NCBI RefSeq assembly: GCF_030027245.1
Contig: NZ_JASERT010000001.1
Coordinates: forward strand, 2,596,501-2,660,500
From: Asticcacaulis sp. EMRT-3
GTDB taxonomy: Bacteria > Pseudomonadota > Alphaproteobacteria > Caulobacterales > Caulobacteraceae
Direction: 5' to 3'
Length of the DNA stretch: 64,000 nt
Part shown: in pieces, positions 24,355-33,139 of the stretch
Position numbering within the stretch: position 1 is the first letter of the stretch
Layout: the number at the start of each line of letters is the position of its first letter
Program-made: the position numbers and the translations under genes
Notes under the pieces: generated by a model
Seen by the model: only the letters and a program-made list of their open reading frames with translations
Databases searched by the model: none
What the model was told of the DNA's origin: nothing

Positions 24355-25419
24355 TTAAACCGTCATCTCCAAAGCCTTGGCGAAGGCGCGGGCCATCGGC
24401 TTGGGCCTGCCCAGCCGGTCAAACAGCAACGGCTCGTCGGGCAGTTTCAGGCCCGGCTGGCGGTTGATCCACGAATCGCTGTCGCGCAGGCCCCAGATGG
24501 TAACGCCGTAGCGCTGCGCCGAAGGCAGGGCGTCATAGGTGTCCAGCAGCGTATTGATCAGGCGAATCTGATCGAGGCGCGGTTCGGCCATATTGGTGAT
24601 GCGGTCTTCGTGCAGCGAAATATCAACCTCGGACATGTGCAGCATCAGGCCGGTTGAGGCCAGATCGCGGATGGCGGTCTTCAGGGCCTGCGGCGGCAGA
24701 TCGGCCTGAATATGGGTCTGGCTGCCGATACCGTGTAGCGGCGCGCCCGATTTCAGCACGCGCTCGACCATAGTGAGGAAGGTCTTGCGTTTGGCGGGCG
24801 TCAGTTCGAGATTATAGTCATTGATAAACAGCTTCGCTGCCGGATCGGCCTGATGGGCAGCGGTCAGGGCCAGACCGATATAGTCATCGCCCAGAACCTG
24901 ACGCCACAGACACGGACGCAGGTCGTGGCCGTCATTCCAGACCGGTTCATTGACCACGTCCCAGCCGCCGATGCGCCCCTTATAGCGGCCAACAACGGCC
25001 TGAATATAGTCGGCATAGGCCGCGAGAAAGGCATCGGGCCTGTTCCCCAGTTTTGCAAAGCTGGGGCCGCCCGGCTGATCGTACCAGATGAGGGTGTGGC
25101 CGTGGAAAGCCATGCCATGCGCCTCAGCAAAGGCCACCAGCCGGTCGGCGCGATCAAAGCGCAGAGTGCCGTCGTCGCCCAGCACATATTCCATCTTCAT
25201 TTCCCATTCGGGGGTCAGACGTGAATATTGCTGCGCCGCCAGCTTCGCCCAGTCAGGCTCAACGATCTGGCTGGCCGTGGCGGCGACGCCGAGCGGGTAG
25301 GGGGCCAGGCTTTTCAGTGGCGGTGGATCGGGCAGGGTCTGGGCGGTGCAGCCGGTGGTGACAGCCAGGCCGGACAGGGCTGCGACGCCCGCCAGCCAGT
25401 CTCGCCTTGTTGCCTTCAT
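24355..25419 (-). CDS. Endo-1,4-beta-xylanase, GH10, lipoprotein
   Basis: 354 residues. The N-terminus MKATRRDWLAGVAALSGLAVTTGC combines a twin-arginine motif with a lipobox (lipidated Cys24 likely). The GH10 barrel shows EWEMKMEYV, HGHTLIWYDQ, the acid/base Glu158 in WDVVNEP and the nucleophile Glu264 in MSEVDISL. It cleaves xylan backbones at the cell envelope. The start lies only 17 bp after the fliJ stop on the same strand, an odd position that may make it part of the flagellar operon transcript. Confidence 0.93.
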   Translation of the reverse strand: MKATRRDWLAGVAALSGLAVTTGCTAQTLPDPPPLKSLAPYPLGVAATASQIVEPDWAKLAAQQYSRLTPEWEMKMEYVLGDDGTLRFDRADRLVAFAEAHGMAFHGHTLIWYDQPGGPSFAKLGNRPDAFLAAYADYIQAVVGRYKGRIGGWDVVNEPVWNDGHDLRPCLWRQVLGDDYIGLALTAAHQADPAAKLFINDYNLELTPAKRKTFLTMVERVLKSGAPLHGIGSQTHIQADLPPQALKTAIRDLASTGLMLHMSEVDISLHEDRITNMAEPRLDQIRLINTLLDTYDALPSAQRYGVTIWGLRDSDSWINRQPGLKLPDEPLLFDRLGRPKPMARAFAKALEMTV

Positions 25420-25436
25420 GGATGGGCCTGCATGGA

Positions 25437-25850
25437 TTAAGCCGGACGCGCCATGCGCAGCGCTACTTCGTCAAGAGCGGCGTTTTCCGCCTTCTTTTCG
25501 GCGGCGAGGCGGCGCAGATGGCTGAGTTCGGCGACGTGCTCGAACTTTTTCAGGTCTTCGAAAGCGTGAGCCAACTGATCGCGCACACCTTCTTCTTCAT
25601 GGCTGACCAGATCGAGTTCGGTCTGGATCGTGTCGCGGCGCATTTTATAACCGCGCTTATAGGCAGTCAGGCTGTGGCCGAGCGCCGGATCGGCGGCTGA
25701 GCGCACGCATTCCAGCTCATATTCGGCGGCCAGTGTGGCGATCTTCATTTCGGCGTGGGTGCGGCGGGTGACCACTTCGGCCAGTCGTTTTTGCAGGGTT
25801 TCCACCTCATAGGTGGACAGGCGGATCAGCGACTGGGCCCATTTGGTCAT
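25437..25850 (-). CDS. fliJ: Flagellar export protein FliJ
   Basis: 137 residues from the ATG at 25850 (MTKWAQSLIRLSTYEVETLQKRLAEVV), with GGAG nine bases upstream. The protein is almost entirely coiled coil, with heptads of Leu/Ala flanked by Glu, Lys and Arg, as FliJ is. FliJ sits in the flagellar type III export ATPase ring and couples FliI to the export gate. It follows fliI by 88 bp; family sequence conservation is low, so the assignment leans on fliI adjacency, length and coiled coil. Confidence 0.82.
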   Translation of the reverse strand: MTKWAQSLIRLSTYEVETLQKRLAEVVTRRTHAEMKIATLAAEYELECVRSAADPALGHSLTAYKRGYKMRRDTIQTELDLVSHEEEGVRDQLAHAFEDLKKFEHVAELSHLRRLAAEKKAENAALDEVALRMARPA

Positions 25851-25938
25851 GGCGTTACTCTCCATTACTTTTTTTGCGTTCAAGCGCCACGAACGCTATC
25901 GCGTCCGGAAAACCAGCTTAAAAGACGGTTTGATTCCG

Positions 25939-27282
25939 TTAAGCCTTGGCAAGAATTTCGGCCAAAAGTGTAAAGGAGTCGTCAAGACTTGTGTATTCTT
26001 CCTTATCCTGACGCAGGAAGTGTTCGATCTCCGGATTGAGGATAATGGCGCGGTCAACATCGGGATCCGAACCCTGACGATAGGCGCCGATGCGGATCAG
26101 TTCTTCCATATTGCTATAGGCCGACATGACCTTGCGCGCTTGGCGCACCACCTCGCGTTCGGGGATGGTCTGGCATTCGGGCATGGTGCGGCTGATCGAT
26201 TTCAGCACATCAATGGCCGGAAAACGTCCGCGTTCGGCAATGGTGCGGCTCATGACGATATGGCCGTCGAGAATCCCGCGCACGGCGTCTGCGATCGGCT
26301 CATTATGATCATCGCCATCGACCAGCACGGTGAAAAGCCCGGTGATCGGGCCCGCCTGAAACTGACCACCCGTGCCGTCTTCGAGTACGGGGCCGGGGCC
26401 GGCGCGCTCCAGCAATTTGGGCAGTTCGGCAAAACAGGTGGGGGTATAGCCCTTGGTGGTGGGTGGCTCGCCGGTGGCCAGTCCGATCTCGCGCTGGGCC
26501 ATCGCAAAGCGCGTCACCGAATCCATCAGGCACAGAACCTCCAGTCCCTGATCGCGCAGATATTCCGACAAGGCCATCGTCATATAGGCGGCCTGGCGGC
26601 GTTTCAGCGCCGGTTCGTCCGAGGTGGCGACCACGACGATGGCGCGCTTCAATCCCTCCGGGCCAAGCGTTTCCTCGATAAATTCACGCACCTCGCGGCC
26701 ACGTTCGCCGATCAGCCCCACCACGACGGCGTCGCAGGTGGCTTCACGCGCCAGCATCGACAAAAGCACTGACTTGCCGACACCGGAACCGGCGAAAACG
26801 CCGAGGCGCTGGCCACGGCAGCAGGTGGTGAAGACATCCATCGCGCGCACACCGAGATTCAGGCGCTCACCGACGCGGGCGCGTTTGTGCGCCGAAGGGG
26901 GGGCGGCTTTCAGCAGATAGCCTTCCGGCCCCTGCGGCAAGGGGCCGTGGCCATCGACCGGATTGCCGAACGAATCGACGATGCGGCCCAGCCAGGCCGA
27001 AGTGGGGAACACTTTCGCGCCTTCGGAGGAAATGCGGATTTCGGCGCCGGGCGTGACGCCTTCGACCGGGCCAAACGGCATCATCAGGGCGCGGTCTTCG
27101 CGGAAACCGACCACCTCGACCGGCAAGGGGGCATCATGGCGGCGGATGATTTCGCAGCGCGCGCCCACCTGCATATAGGATAGTCCGCCCTTGGCCTCGA
27201 TCAGCAGACCGCTGACCGCCGCCACGCGCCCGAAGACGCGCACACTTTCGACATTTTTAACGAGATCAATCAGGCCCTGCAT
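25939..27282 (-). CDS. fliI: Flagellum-specific export ATPase FliI
   Basis: 447 residues. Walker A is [11 protein letters not shown] near residue 170, the Walker B region is [33 protein letters not shown], and [18 protein letters not shown] near 360 is the FliI/YscN signature distinguishing it from F1 ATPase. It energises delivery of flagellar subunits to the type III export gate. The promoter region contains TTAACCTTTCTTAA (27308-27321, minus strand), one base short of the CtrA spacing. Confidence 0.96.
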   Translation of the reverse strand: MQGLIDLVKNVESVRVFGRVAAVSGLLIEAKGGLSYMQVGARCEIIRRHDAPLPVEVVGFREDRALMMPFGPVEGVTPGAEIRISSEGAKVFPTSAWLGRIVDSFGNPVDGHGPLPQGPEGYLLKAAPPSAHKRARVGERLNLGVRAMDVFTTCCRGQRLGVFAGSGVGKSVLLSMLAREATCDAVVVGLIGERGREVREFIEETLGPEGLKRAIVVVATSDEPALKRRQAAYMTMALSEYLRDQGLEVLCLMDSVTRFAMAQREIGLATGEPPTTKGYTPTCFAELPKLLERAGPGPVLEDGTGGQFQAGPITGLFTVLVDGDDHNEPIADAVRGILDGHIVMSRTIAERGRFPAIDVLKSISRTMPECQTIPEREVVRQARKVMSAYSNMEELIRIGAYRQGSDPDVDRAIILNPEIEHFLRQDKEEYTSLDDSFTLLAEILAKA

Positions 27283-27307
27283 GGTGCACAGTATGGTGAA
27301 TCACGGC

Positions 27308-27321
27308 TTAAGAAAGGTTAA
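27308..27321 (-). promoter_or_regulatory. Near-consensus CtrA site upstream of fliI
   Basis: On the minus strand the sequence reads TTAACCTTTCTTAA, two TTAA halves with six rather than seven bases between them, 26 bp before the fliI start codon. CtrA control of flagellar operons is established in Caulobacter; the non-standard spacing keeps confidence low. Confidence 0.35.
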
Positions 27322-27344
27322 TGCGCGCTTTTATCCGCCAGGTT

Positions 27345-28242
27345 TTAGGCCAGTTTGATTTCGCGCAGGCGCTGCAACAGGAAATCATGGGCGGTGATCG
27401 CTTCGGGAAACTGATCGGGGCGGGCGTCCGATATGCAGCCGGGCAGGGTTTCGATCAGGTAAGGTGGCTCGAAATGCAGGAAGAAGGGCGTCGAATAGCG
27501 CGCGATACCATTACGTGCCTCGGTCAGGTTGATCACCCGGTGCAGGGTGGACGGCAGGACACCATTGGTCAGGCGCGACAGCATGTCGCCGATATTGCAG
27601 ACGATGCAATCAGCCGGCGGGGTGATCGGCAGCCATTGGCCGTCGCGGTCGAGGATTTGCAGGCCCGGTTCCTCGGCACCGAGTAACAGCGTGATGACAT
27701 TGATGTCGCCATGCGCCCCGGCGCGCACGCTCATCCCCGGTTCATGAACGGGTGGATAGTGCAACAGACGCAAGACGCTGTTGCCATCACGCACGAGCGG
27801 GGTGAAAAACTCGCGCTCAAGGCCGAGCCAGGCGGCGAGGGCACCCAGAACCTGTTTGCCGAGCGCATCGAGCGCTTCATAGAGGGCATAGGTGCTGGCG
27901 TGAAAATCGGTGATTTCCTGCGGCCAGATATTGGCGGCCATATAGTCGCGGTAAGGGTGACTGACGGGCAGTTCGCGGCCGATATGCCAGAAGGCTTTCA
28001 GGTCGTGGGCCTGCGCGTCCCTGGCGGTTTCGACACCGAACGGTGTATAGCCGCGCGCCCCGCCGCCACCGGGCTGGTGGTATTTGAGCTTGATCGATTC
28101 GGGCAGGGCAAAGAAGGCCTTCGTGGCCGCCGAGCACGGCGAAACCATAGCGCTCGAAAGCCGCGCCCTGTTGTGCTGAAAAGGCTTTGAAATCGTCGTT
28201 ATACAGGGCCAGGGGCACGGGCGGGATGGCGGAATCGGGCAT
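27345..28242 (-). pseudogene. 2OG-Fe(II) oxygenase (isopenicillin-N-synthase family), frameshifted
   Basis: The expected N-terminus starts at 28242 (MPDSAIPPVPLALYNDDFKAF, then FERYGFAVLGGH), but family sequence continues in another frame from about 28128 (ATKAFFALPESIKLKYHQPGGGGARGYTPFG). Between YGFAVL and AFFALP family members usually carry about 15 more residues (the HGI segment), so the lesion looks like a short deletion whose length is not a multiple of three. The downstream part is intact, with the iron ligands (AHGDINVITLLL, STLHRVIN) and the 2OG arginine region (RYSTPFFLHFEP). Either the gene is inactive, or the sequence has an error there. Confidence 0.7.
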
Positions 28243-28418
28243 GACGGGGTCACAAACGGCAGGATTCGGGGCGGTTGAGGAGCCATTTGGTGTAACGCGC
28301 CGCGCTAAAATATCACAGACCTTTTTAAGCTTGGCGCGGGGGATGATTTTTGTCGTAAACTCCGCTATGAACCGGCAAAGCTGTTGGGGAATAGTTTTTT
28401 CAAAGGAATATAGATTCA

Positions 28419-30287
28419 GTGTCAGGGGCGGGCGGGCGTATCGGGGGCATGAAGACGGCGCTTTTCGGAGCGGCGGGCCTCATTGTGTGCCTTGTGCTGG
28501 CCTGGCTGATACTGGCCATGCCCGGCCATGCGCAGGCGCAGGACGGCGATGCCGGTTCGACTGCCAGTGCCGGTTCTGGCGGTTCGCTTGGCGACATGGT
28601 CGGTTCCGACCTGCAACCGATCAATTCCACCAAGGCCCTGACGGTCGCCGAACAGTCGGTGGTGCGGGTTCTGGTCGTGTATCGCGGCTATGGCGGCCAG
28701 CCGCTCGATACGGTGGGCATGGGCTCAGGCTTTGTGGTGGCGCCCGGCTATATCGTCACCAATTATCATGTGGTCGAAGTGCCGCCTGAGGCGTCATCGG
28801 CTGATATTTACATCGTGCCGCACAAGGATTCCGGCGCCACCTACCAGCAGGTGCAACTGGTCAAGCCGTGGGTGGAGGGCGATCTGGCCCTGCTGGCCGC
28901 GCCCAATCTGAAAATCGCCCCGCTCAAGCTTTATCTGACGCCCTATAAGAATGAGCGCGTGGTGGCGATGGGCTATCCTGATGTCACCGATCACCTGCTC
29001 AACCGTTCGGGCACGGCCCTGCTCGAACCGGGCGACGCCTATGTGACGCAGGGCTCGATCGCCCTGTTTGCCTCCTCAAATCCCGATGGGTCGCGCGTCG
29101 ATACCCTGTTTCATACCGCGCCGATCAATCACGGCAATTCGGGCGGGCCGCTGCTCAATGAATGCGGTCAGGTGGTGGGGGTCAATACCTGGACCGCACC
29201 GTCCACCCTGTCGGCGGGCGGTGATCTGGATGTAGCTGCCGGTCAATTCGTGGCCACCCATGTGTCGGCGCTCAACACCTTTCTGGCCTCGGCGGGCGTG
29301 ACGCCGCAGATCGTATCTACGCCCTGCTATGCCCGCACCGAGGATGAGATCGTCAAGGACGACGCCCTGACCAAGGCGCTGGCCGCCGCCGCCGCCGCCC
29401 AGGCGCAGCGCCTTGATGAACAGAAGAAGGCCGAGGCCGACCGCGCCGTGATGGAGCGACTGCAACTGGGGGCGATGGTCATTCTGTCGCTGCTCGTTCT
29501 GGTGCTGATCGCCCTGATCGTGCGACGTGAAATGCGCCACCGCGCCGAGATCCACGCCAGCCGCGAACCGGAGGCGCCGACGGCCTTTTCGGGCGATACG
29601 CCGGAAAAGCCGCGTCCCGAAAAGACGAAGCCGGTCAAGGCGGAAAAGGTAAAACCGGAAAAAACGGCCCCGGAAAAAACGGCTCTTGAGCGTATCCGAC
29701 GCGCGCCCTTGCGCCATCCTGTGCCCTGGGGCTGGATCATTCTCGGCCTGATCATTGTGGTGGCCGTGGCCGCCTTCCTGATCAAGGACCGCGACATCTA
29801 TAACCACCTGCCCAAAGCCAAGCCCGCTGTAGCCGTGGCGAAGGACACCGCCGTGCATATGGTGTGCGCTGTCGATAAGGCGGCCTCGCCCAATGCGCTG
29901 CCCGGAGCAGGCCCGATCGAATTCGAGTTCGATGCTGCCCATGCCTGCGTCAATGACCGCACCCCCTATGAGCGCCAGCCCGACGGCACGCTGGTGCGCT
30001 TTACCCTGGCTGACAGTGATCCGGTGGCGGCGCGTATGGAGCTGTCGGCCGATGGCACGGTGTTCCGCCGCTTCGATTACCGGCTGGATCCTGCTGCCTA
30101 CAAGACCTTTCTTGATCAGCGCACGGCGCTCGGTTCGCTGCGCTGCTCAGCGCATGACGATCCGGGCGCTCTGGTGGCGCTCAGCGAGAATCTGGCCAAG
30201 GTGCGCGCCCTGTCGCAGAGCTACCTGACCATGCCGCCGGAAACCTCGACCGTCTGGAGCTGCCACAAGGTGGCCAACGGGGGTTAA
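28419..30287 (+). CDS. Membrane-anchored trypsin-like serine protease
   Basis: 622 residues from a GTG at 28419 behind AAGGA; an ATG at 28449 would remove ten residues. A hydrophobic N-terminus (about 12-40) is followed by a trypsin-fold domain with catalytic His117 (NYHVVE), Asp155 (EGDLALL) and Ser241 (INHGNSGGP). Then come an Ala/Gln-rich helix, a membrane span near 350-368, a Lys/Pro/Glu-rich cytoplasmic linker (about 395-430), another span near 437-456, and a C-terminal extracytoplasmic domain of about 160 residues with several cysteines that I do not recognise. There is no PDZ domain, unlike DegP. The target is unknown. Confidence 0.8.
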   Translation: MSGAGGRIGGMKTALFGAAGLIVCLVLAWLILAMPGHAQAQDGDAGSTASAGSGGSLGDMVGSDLQPINSTKALTVAEQSVVRVLVVYRGYGGQPLDTVGMGSGFVVAPGYIVTNYHVVEVPPEASSADIYIVPHKDSGATYQQVQLVKPWVEGDLALLAAPNLKIAPLKLYLTPYKNERVVAMGYPDVTDHLLNRSGTALLEPGDAYVTQGSIALFASSNPDGSRVDTLFHTAPINHGNSGGPLLNECGQVVGVNTWTAPSTLSAGGDLDVAAGQFVATHVSALNTFLASAGVTPQIVSTPCYARTEDEIVKDDALTKALAAAAAAQAQRLDEQKKAEADRAVMERLQLGAMVILSLLVLVLIALIVRREMRHRAEIHASREPEAPTAFSGDTPEKPRPEKTKPVKAEKVKPEKTAPEKTALERIRRAPLRHPVPWGWIILGLIIVVAVAAFLIKDRDIYNHLPKAKPAVAVAKDTAVHMVCAVDKAASPNALPGAGPIEFEFDAAHACVNDRTPYERQPDGTLVRFTLADSDPVAARMELSADGTVFRRFDYRLDPAAYKTFLDQRTALGSLRCSAHDDPGALVALSENLAKVRALSQSYLTMPPETSTVWSCHKVANGG

Positions 30288-30460
30288 GCCTTCATCCTGC
30301 GTTCAGCCAGGTGCCTGTAAATCGTCTTTGCACCACCGGGATCCGGGACGCCTCGCAGGACAGTTTTACCGGTTTCTAACAGGCTGCGCTTACATTTCCG
30401 TCCCGTTTCTTATGGCAACCATGCCAGGATGGGCACCGCTATCTGAGGAGTTTTTGAAAT

Positions 30461-31153
30461 ATGCACACATTGATGACAGGGTGTAAAAATCCGGGCCGTA
30501 AGCTTCTGCTCGGCCTGACGGGCGTGGCCTTCCTGCTGGCCGGTTGCGAAACCACCGACACCTCCAATGGCCTGAAGACACATTCCAACACTCAGACCGG
30601 GGCGCTGATCGGTGCCCTGGCCGGGGCAGGCCTTGGCGCGCTCAGCAACAAGAAGGGCGATCAGGCGCGCAAGAATGCCGTTCTGGGCGCGGGGATCGGC
30701 GCGCTGGCGGGCGCAGGCGTTGGTGCCTATATGGATCGCCAGAACAAGGACTTGCGCGCCAAGCTGGAAGGTCATGGCGTCTATATCACGCGCTCCGGCG
30801 ACAATATCATTCTGAACATGCCGGGCGATGTCACCTTCTCGTCGGGCAGCGCCGATCTCAATGCCGGTTTCATGCCGGTGCTGAACGATGTGGCCACCAT
30901 TCTGAACCAGTATCCGTCCACCTATATCGATGTGGTCGGCTATGCCGACAGTCAGGGCGCGGAAGCCTATAATCTCGATCTCAGCGAGCGCCGCGCCAAT
31001 GCCGTGGCCGGTTATCTGGTCGGGCAGAAGGTCAAATCGCAACGCATCTATGTGGCCGGCATGGGTGAGGCCGATCCGATTGCCAGCAATGACACGCCGG
31101 AAGGCCGCGCTCAGAATCGCCGCGTCGAAATCACCCTGCGCCCGGTGGAATAG
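30461..31153 (+). CDS. OmpA-family lipoprotein with glycine zipper
   Basis: 230 residues; GAGGAG lies ten bases before the start. A lipoprotein signal ends in the lipobox LLAGC (Cys29). Two glycine-zipper helices follow (TGALIGALAGAGLGALSN and LGAGIGALAGAGVGAYMD), and then an OmpA domain that binds peptidoglycan (FSSGSADLNAGFMPVLNDVATIL, VVGYADSQGAEAYNLDLSERRANAVAGYL, GMGEADPIASNDTPEGRAQNRRVEI). It probably anchors the outer membrane to the cell wall, as YiaD/Pal-type proteins do. Confidence 0.92.
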   Translation: MHTLMTGCKNPGRKLLLGLTGVAFLLAGCETTDTSNGLKTHSNTQTGALIGALAGAGLGALSNKKGDQARKNAVLGAGIGALAGAGVGAYMDRQNKDLRAKLEGHGVYITRSGDNIILNMPGDVTFSSGSADLNAGFMPVLNDVATILNQYPSTYIDVVGYADSQGAEAYNLDLSERRANAVAGYLVGQKVKSQRIYVAGMGEADPIASNDTPEGRAQNRRVEITLRPVE

Positions 31154-31215
31154 TTAAGCGCCGGTTTACCCTCTCTCTTGAGGGAATATCAAACGGACGG
31201 CCTTAGGATGGCGGC

Positions 31216-32010
31216 ATGGAAACAGCATGTCGTCATTTGGGGCGTTCTTTGGGCCGTCTTTCGCTTCTGGGAGCCGAGGTCGATGTCATCACCCCGGCCC
31301 ATGTGCTCGATTTCGTGGCCATGCGCGCCACATCGGGGCAGGGCGGCATCGTGGCCAATCACAATCTGCACAGCCTTTACCTGTATCAGAAAAGCGCCGC
31401 TATGCGCGCCTTCTATGCCCTGGCCGATCTGATCGAGATCGATTCGACGCCGATGATCGCCTGGGCCAGGCTGCTCGGCCATCAGGTATCGCGCGATCAC
31501 CGCTGCACCTATCTCGATTTCCGCGAAGATTTCTGGGCGCGGGCGCAAGGCCATGACTGGTGCATCTATCATATTGGCGGGGCTTCCGAACATAATGCTG
31601 CCTCGCGCGATGCTATCCTGCGCCGCTATCCGGGCGTTCGCCTGCACCTGCATACCGGTTATTTCGATATGAACGGCCCGGACAATGACGCGCTGCTGGC
31701 CGATATTGCGATGCACCGCCCGCAGGTTCTGCTGGTCGGCATGGGGATGCCGCGTCAGGAAATGTGGATACTGGCCAATCATGACCGCCTGCCGCCGTGC
31801 GTTATCCTGCCGGTCGGCGCTGCCTTCGATTACGAGGCGGGCGTGATGTACACACCGCCGCGCTGGACAGGACGGATCGGCCTTGAATGGCTGGTGCGCT
31901 TCGTGCATGAGCCGCGCCGCCTGTTTGAACGTTATTTCGTCGAGCCGTGGCACCTGATTCCGCAGGCTCTGAAAGATGTGGCATCGCGCCGCATCGGATC
32001 TGCAACTTAA
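31216..32010 (+). CDS. WecG/TagA/CpsF-family glycosyltransferase (GT26)
   Basis: 264 residues. The family signature is spread through the protein: VVANHNLHSLYLYQKS, ADLIEIDSTPMIAWARLLG, IYHIGGASEHNAASRDAI, LLVGMGMPRQEMWI and ILPVGAAFDYEAGVMYTPPRW, followed by GLEWLVRFVHEPRRLFERY. Members transfer an N-acetylhexosamine onto lipid-linked precursors. In Caulobacter the holdfast enzyme HfsJ is, as I recall, of this family, so a polysaccharide or holdfast role is as likely as one in the pseudaminic acid pathway encoded next. Confidence 0.9.
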   Translation: METACRHLGRSLGRLSLLGAEVDVITPAHVLDFVAMRATSGQGGIVANHNLHSLYLYQKSAAMRAFYALADLIEIDSTPMIAWARLLGHQVSRDHRCTYLDFREDFWARAQGHDWCIYHIGGASEHNAASRDAILRRYPGVRLHLHTGYFDMNGPDNDALLADIAMHRPQVLLVGMGMPRQEMWILANHDRLPPCVILPVGAAFDYEAGVMYTPPRWTGRIGLEWLVRFVHEPRRLFERYFVEPWHLIPQALKDVASRRIGSAT

Positions 32011-32016
32011 TCTCCG

Positions 32017-32031
32017 TTAACGGCGCATTAA
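32017..32031. promoter_or_regulatory. CtrA-type binding site upstream of pseB
   Basis: TTAACGGCGCATTAA has seven bases between two TTAA halves (32017-32020 and 32028-32031), 49 bp before the pseB start at 32081 and 6 bp after the stop of the glycosyltransferase gene. A third TTAA lies at 32007. Read on the minus strand it matches TTAA-N7-TTAAC exactly. Confidence 0.5.
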
Positions 32032-32080
32032 GCGCAGCATCGCAAAACTGGTGGCTCATCAGCCTCGCAGTCAGGTCGTC

Positions 32081-33139
32081 ATGTCGCCCTCATCCCCGCT
32101 CTATCGTGATTTTTCGCCGACCACCGATCCTGTTCAGGGCAAGGTGGTGCTGATCACCGGCGGCACCGGTTCGTTCGGGCGGCGCATGGTGCAGACACTT
32201 CTTGAAAATCACGCGCCGCGCAAGGTGATCATCCTGTCGCGCGACGAACTGAAGCAGTATGAGATGCGCTGCGATCTCGAAGACCGTTTCGATGCCCAGC
32301 AAATGGCGAAGATGCGTTTCTTCCTTGGCGATGTTCGCGACCGCCAGCGCCTGCAACTGGCCTTTCGCGGTGTCGATATTGTGATCCACGCCGCGGCCTT
32401 AAAGCAGGTGCCTGCGGCGGAATATAATCCTTCTGAATGTATCGCCACCAATATCAATGGCGCGGAAAACGTCGTCTGGGCCTGTCTGCAAAACCGGGTC
32501 AGCCGCGTCGTGGCCCTGTCCACCGACAAGGCGTGCTCGCCGGTTAATCTGTATGGCGCTACCAAGCTGGCTTCTGATAAGATTTTCGTGGCCGCCAATA
32601 ATCTGGCCGGTGACATCGGCACGCGCTTTTGCGTGGTGCGTTATGGTAATGTCGTCGGGTCGCGCGGCTCGGTGGTGCCCTATTTCAAACGACTGCTCGA
32701 TCAGGGCGCGGCGGAATTGCCGATCACCGATGCGCGCATGACGCGCTTCTGGATTTCACTCGATCAGGGCGTGGCCTTTGTGTTGTCGTGCATGGAACTG
32801 ACGCAGGGCGGGGAGATCTTCGTGCCGAAGATTCCGGCCACCCTGGTCAGCGATCTGGCTCTGGCGATGGCGCCGGACGCCGGTCATAAAATGATCGGCA
32901 TCCGTCCAGGCGAAAAACTGCACGAGATGATGATCTCGGCGGACGATGCGCGCTCGACCTTTGAGCTGGACGACCGCTATGTGATCGAGCCGGAATTCGT
33001 CGAATATCAGCGCAAGAGCTTCAGTAAGGTGCGCGGTGCGCGGCGGGTGGACGAAGGTTTTTATTACGCCTCCGATAATAATGCCGAACGCCTTGATGCA
33101 CAGGGTATCCGGGCGATGATGGACGCTTACCTGATATGA
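32081..33139 (+). CDS. pseB: UDP-N-acetylglucosamine 4,6-dehydratase (inverting) PseB
   Basis: 352 residues. I chose the ATG at 32081 (MSPSSPLYRDFSPTTD), preceded by AGG; a GTG 30 bp upstream is in frame. The NADP motif is LITGGTGSFGRRMV, and the active-site region is VALSTDKACSPVNLYGATKLASDK, with the Asp-Lys pair and the Tyr of the extended SDR. It catalyses the first step to pseudaminic acid, dehydrating and epimerising UDP-GlcNAc. The next gene starts inside its stop codon (ATGA), so pseB and pseC are coupled. Confidence 0.95.
   Translation: MSPSSPLYRDFSPTTDPVQGKVVLITGGTGSFGRRMVQTLLENHAPRKVIILSRDELKQYEMRCDLEDRFDAQQMAKMRFFLGDVRDRQRLQLAFRGVDIVIHAAALKQVPAAEYNPSECIATNINGAENVVWACLQNRVSRVVALSTDKACSPVNLYGATKLASDKIFVAANNLAGDIGTRFCVVRYGNVVGSRGSVVPYFKRLLDQGAAELPITDARMTRFWISLDQGVAFVLSCMELTQGGEIFVPKIPATLVSDLALAMAPDAGHKMIGIRPGEKLHEMMISADDARSTFELDDRYVIEPEFVEYQRKSFSKVRGARRVDEGFYYASDNNAERLDAQGIRAMMDAYLI

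Noticed and set aside
31154..31215. Terminator between the OmpA lipoprotein and glycosyltransferase genes
   Set aside because: CCCTC...GAGGG gives only a 5-bp stem with no T run.
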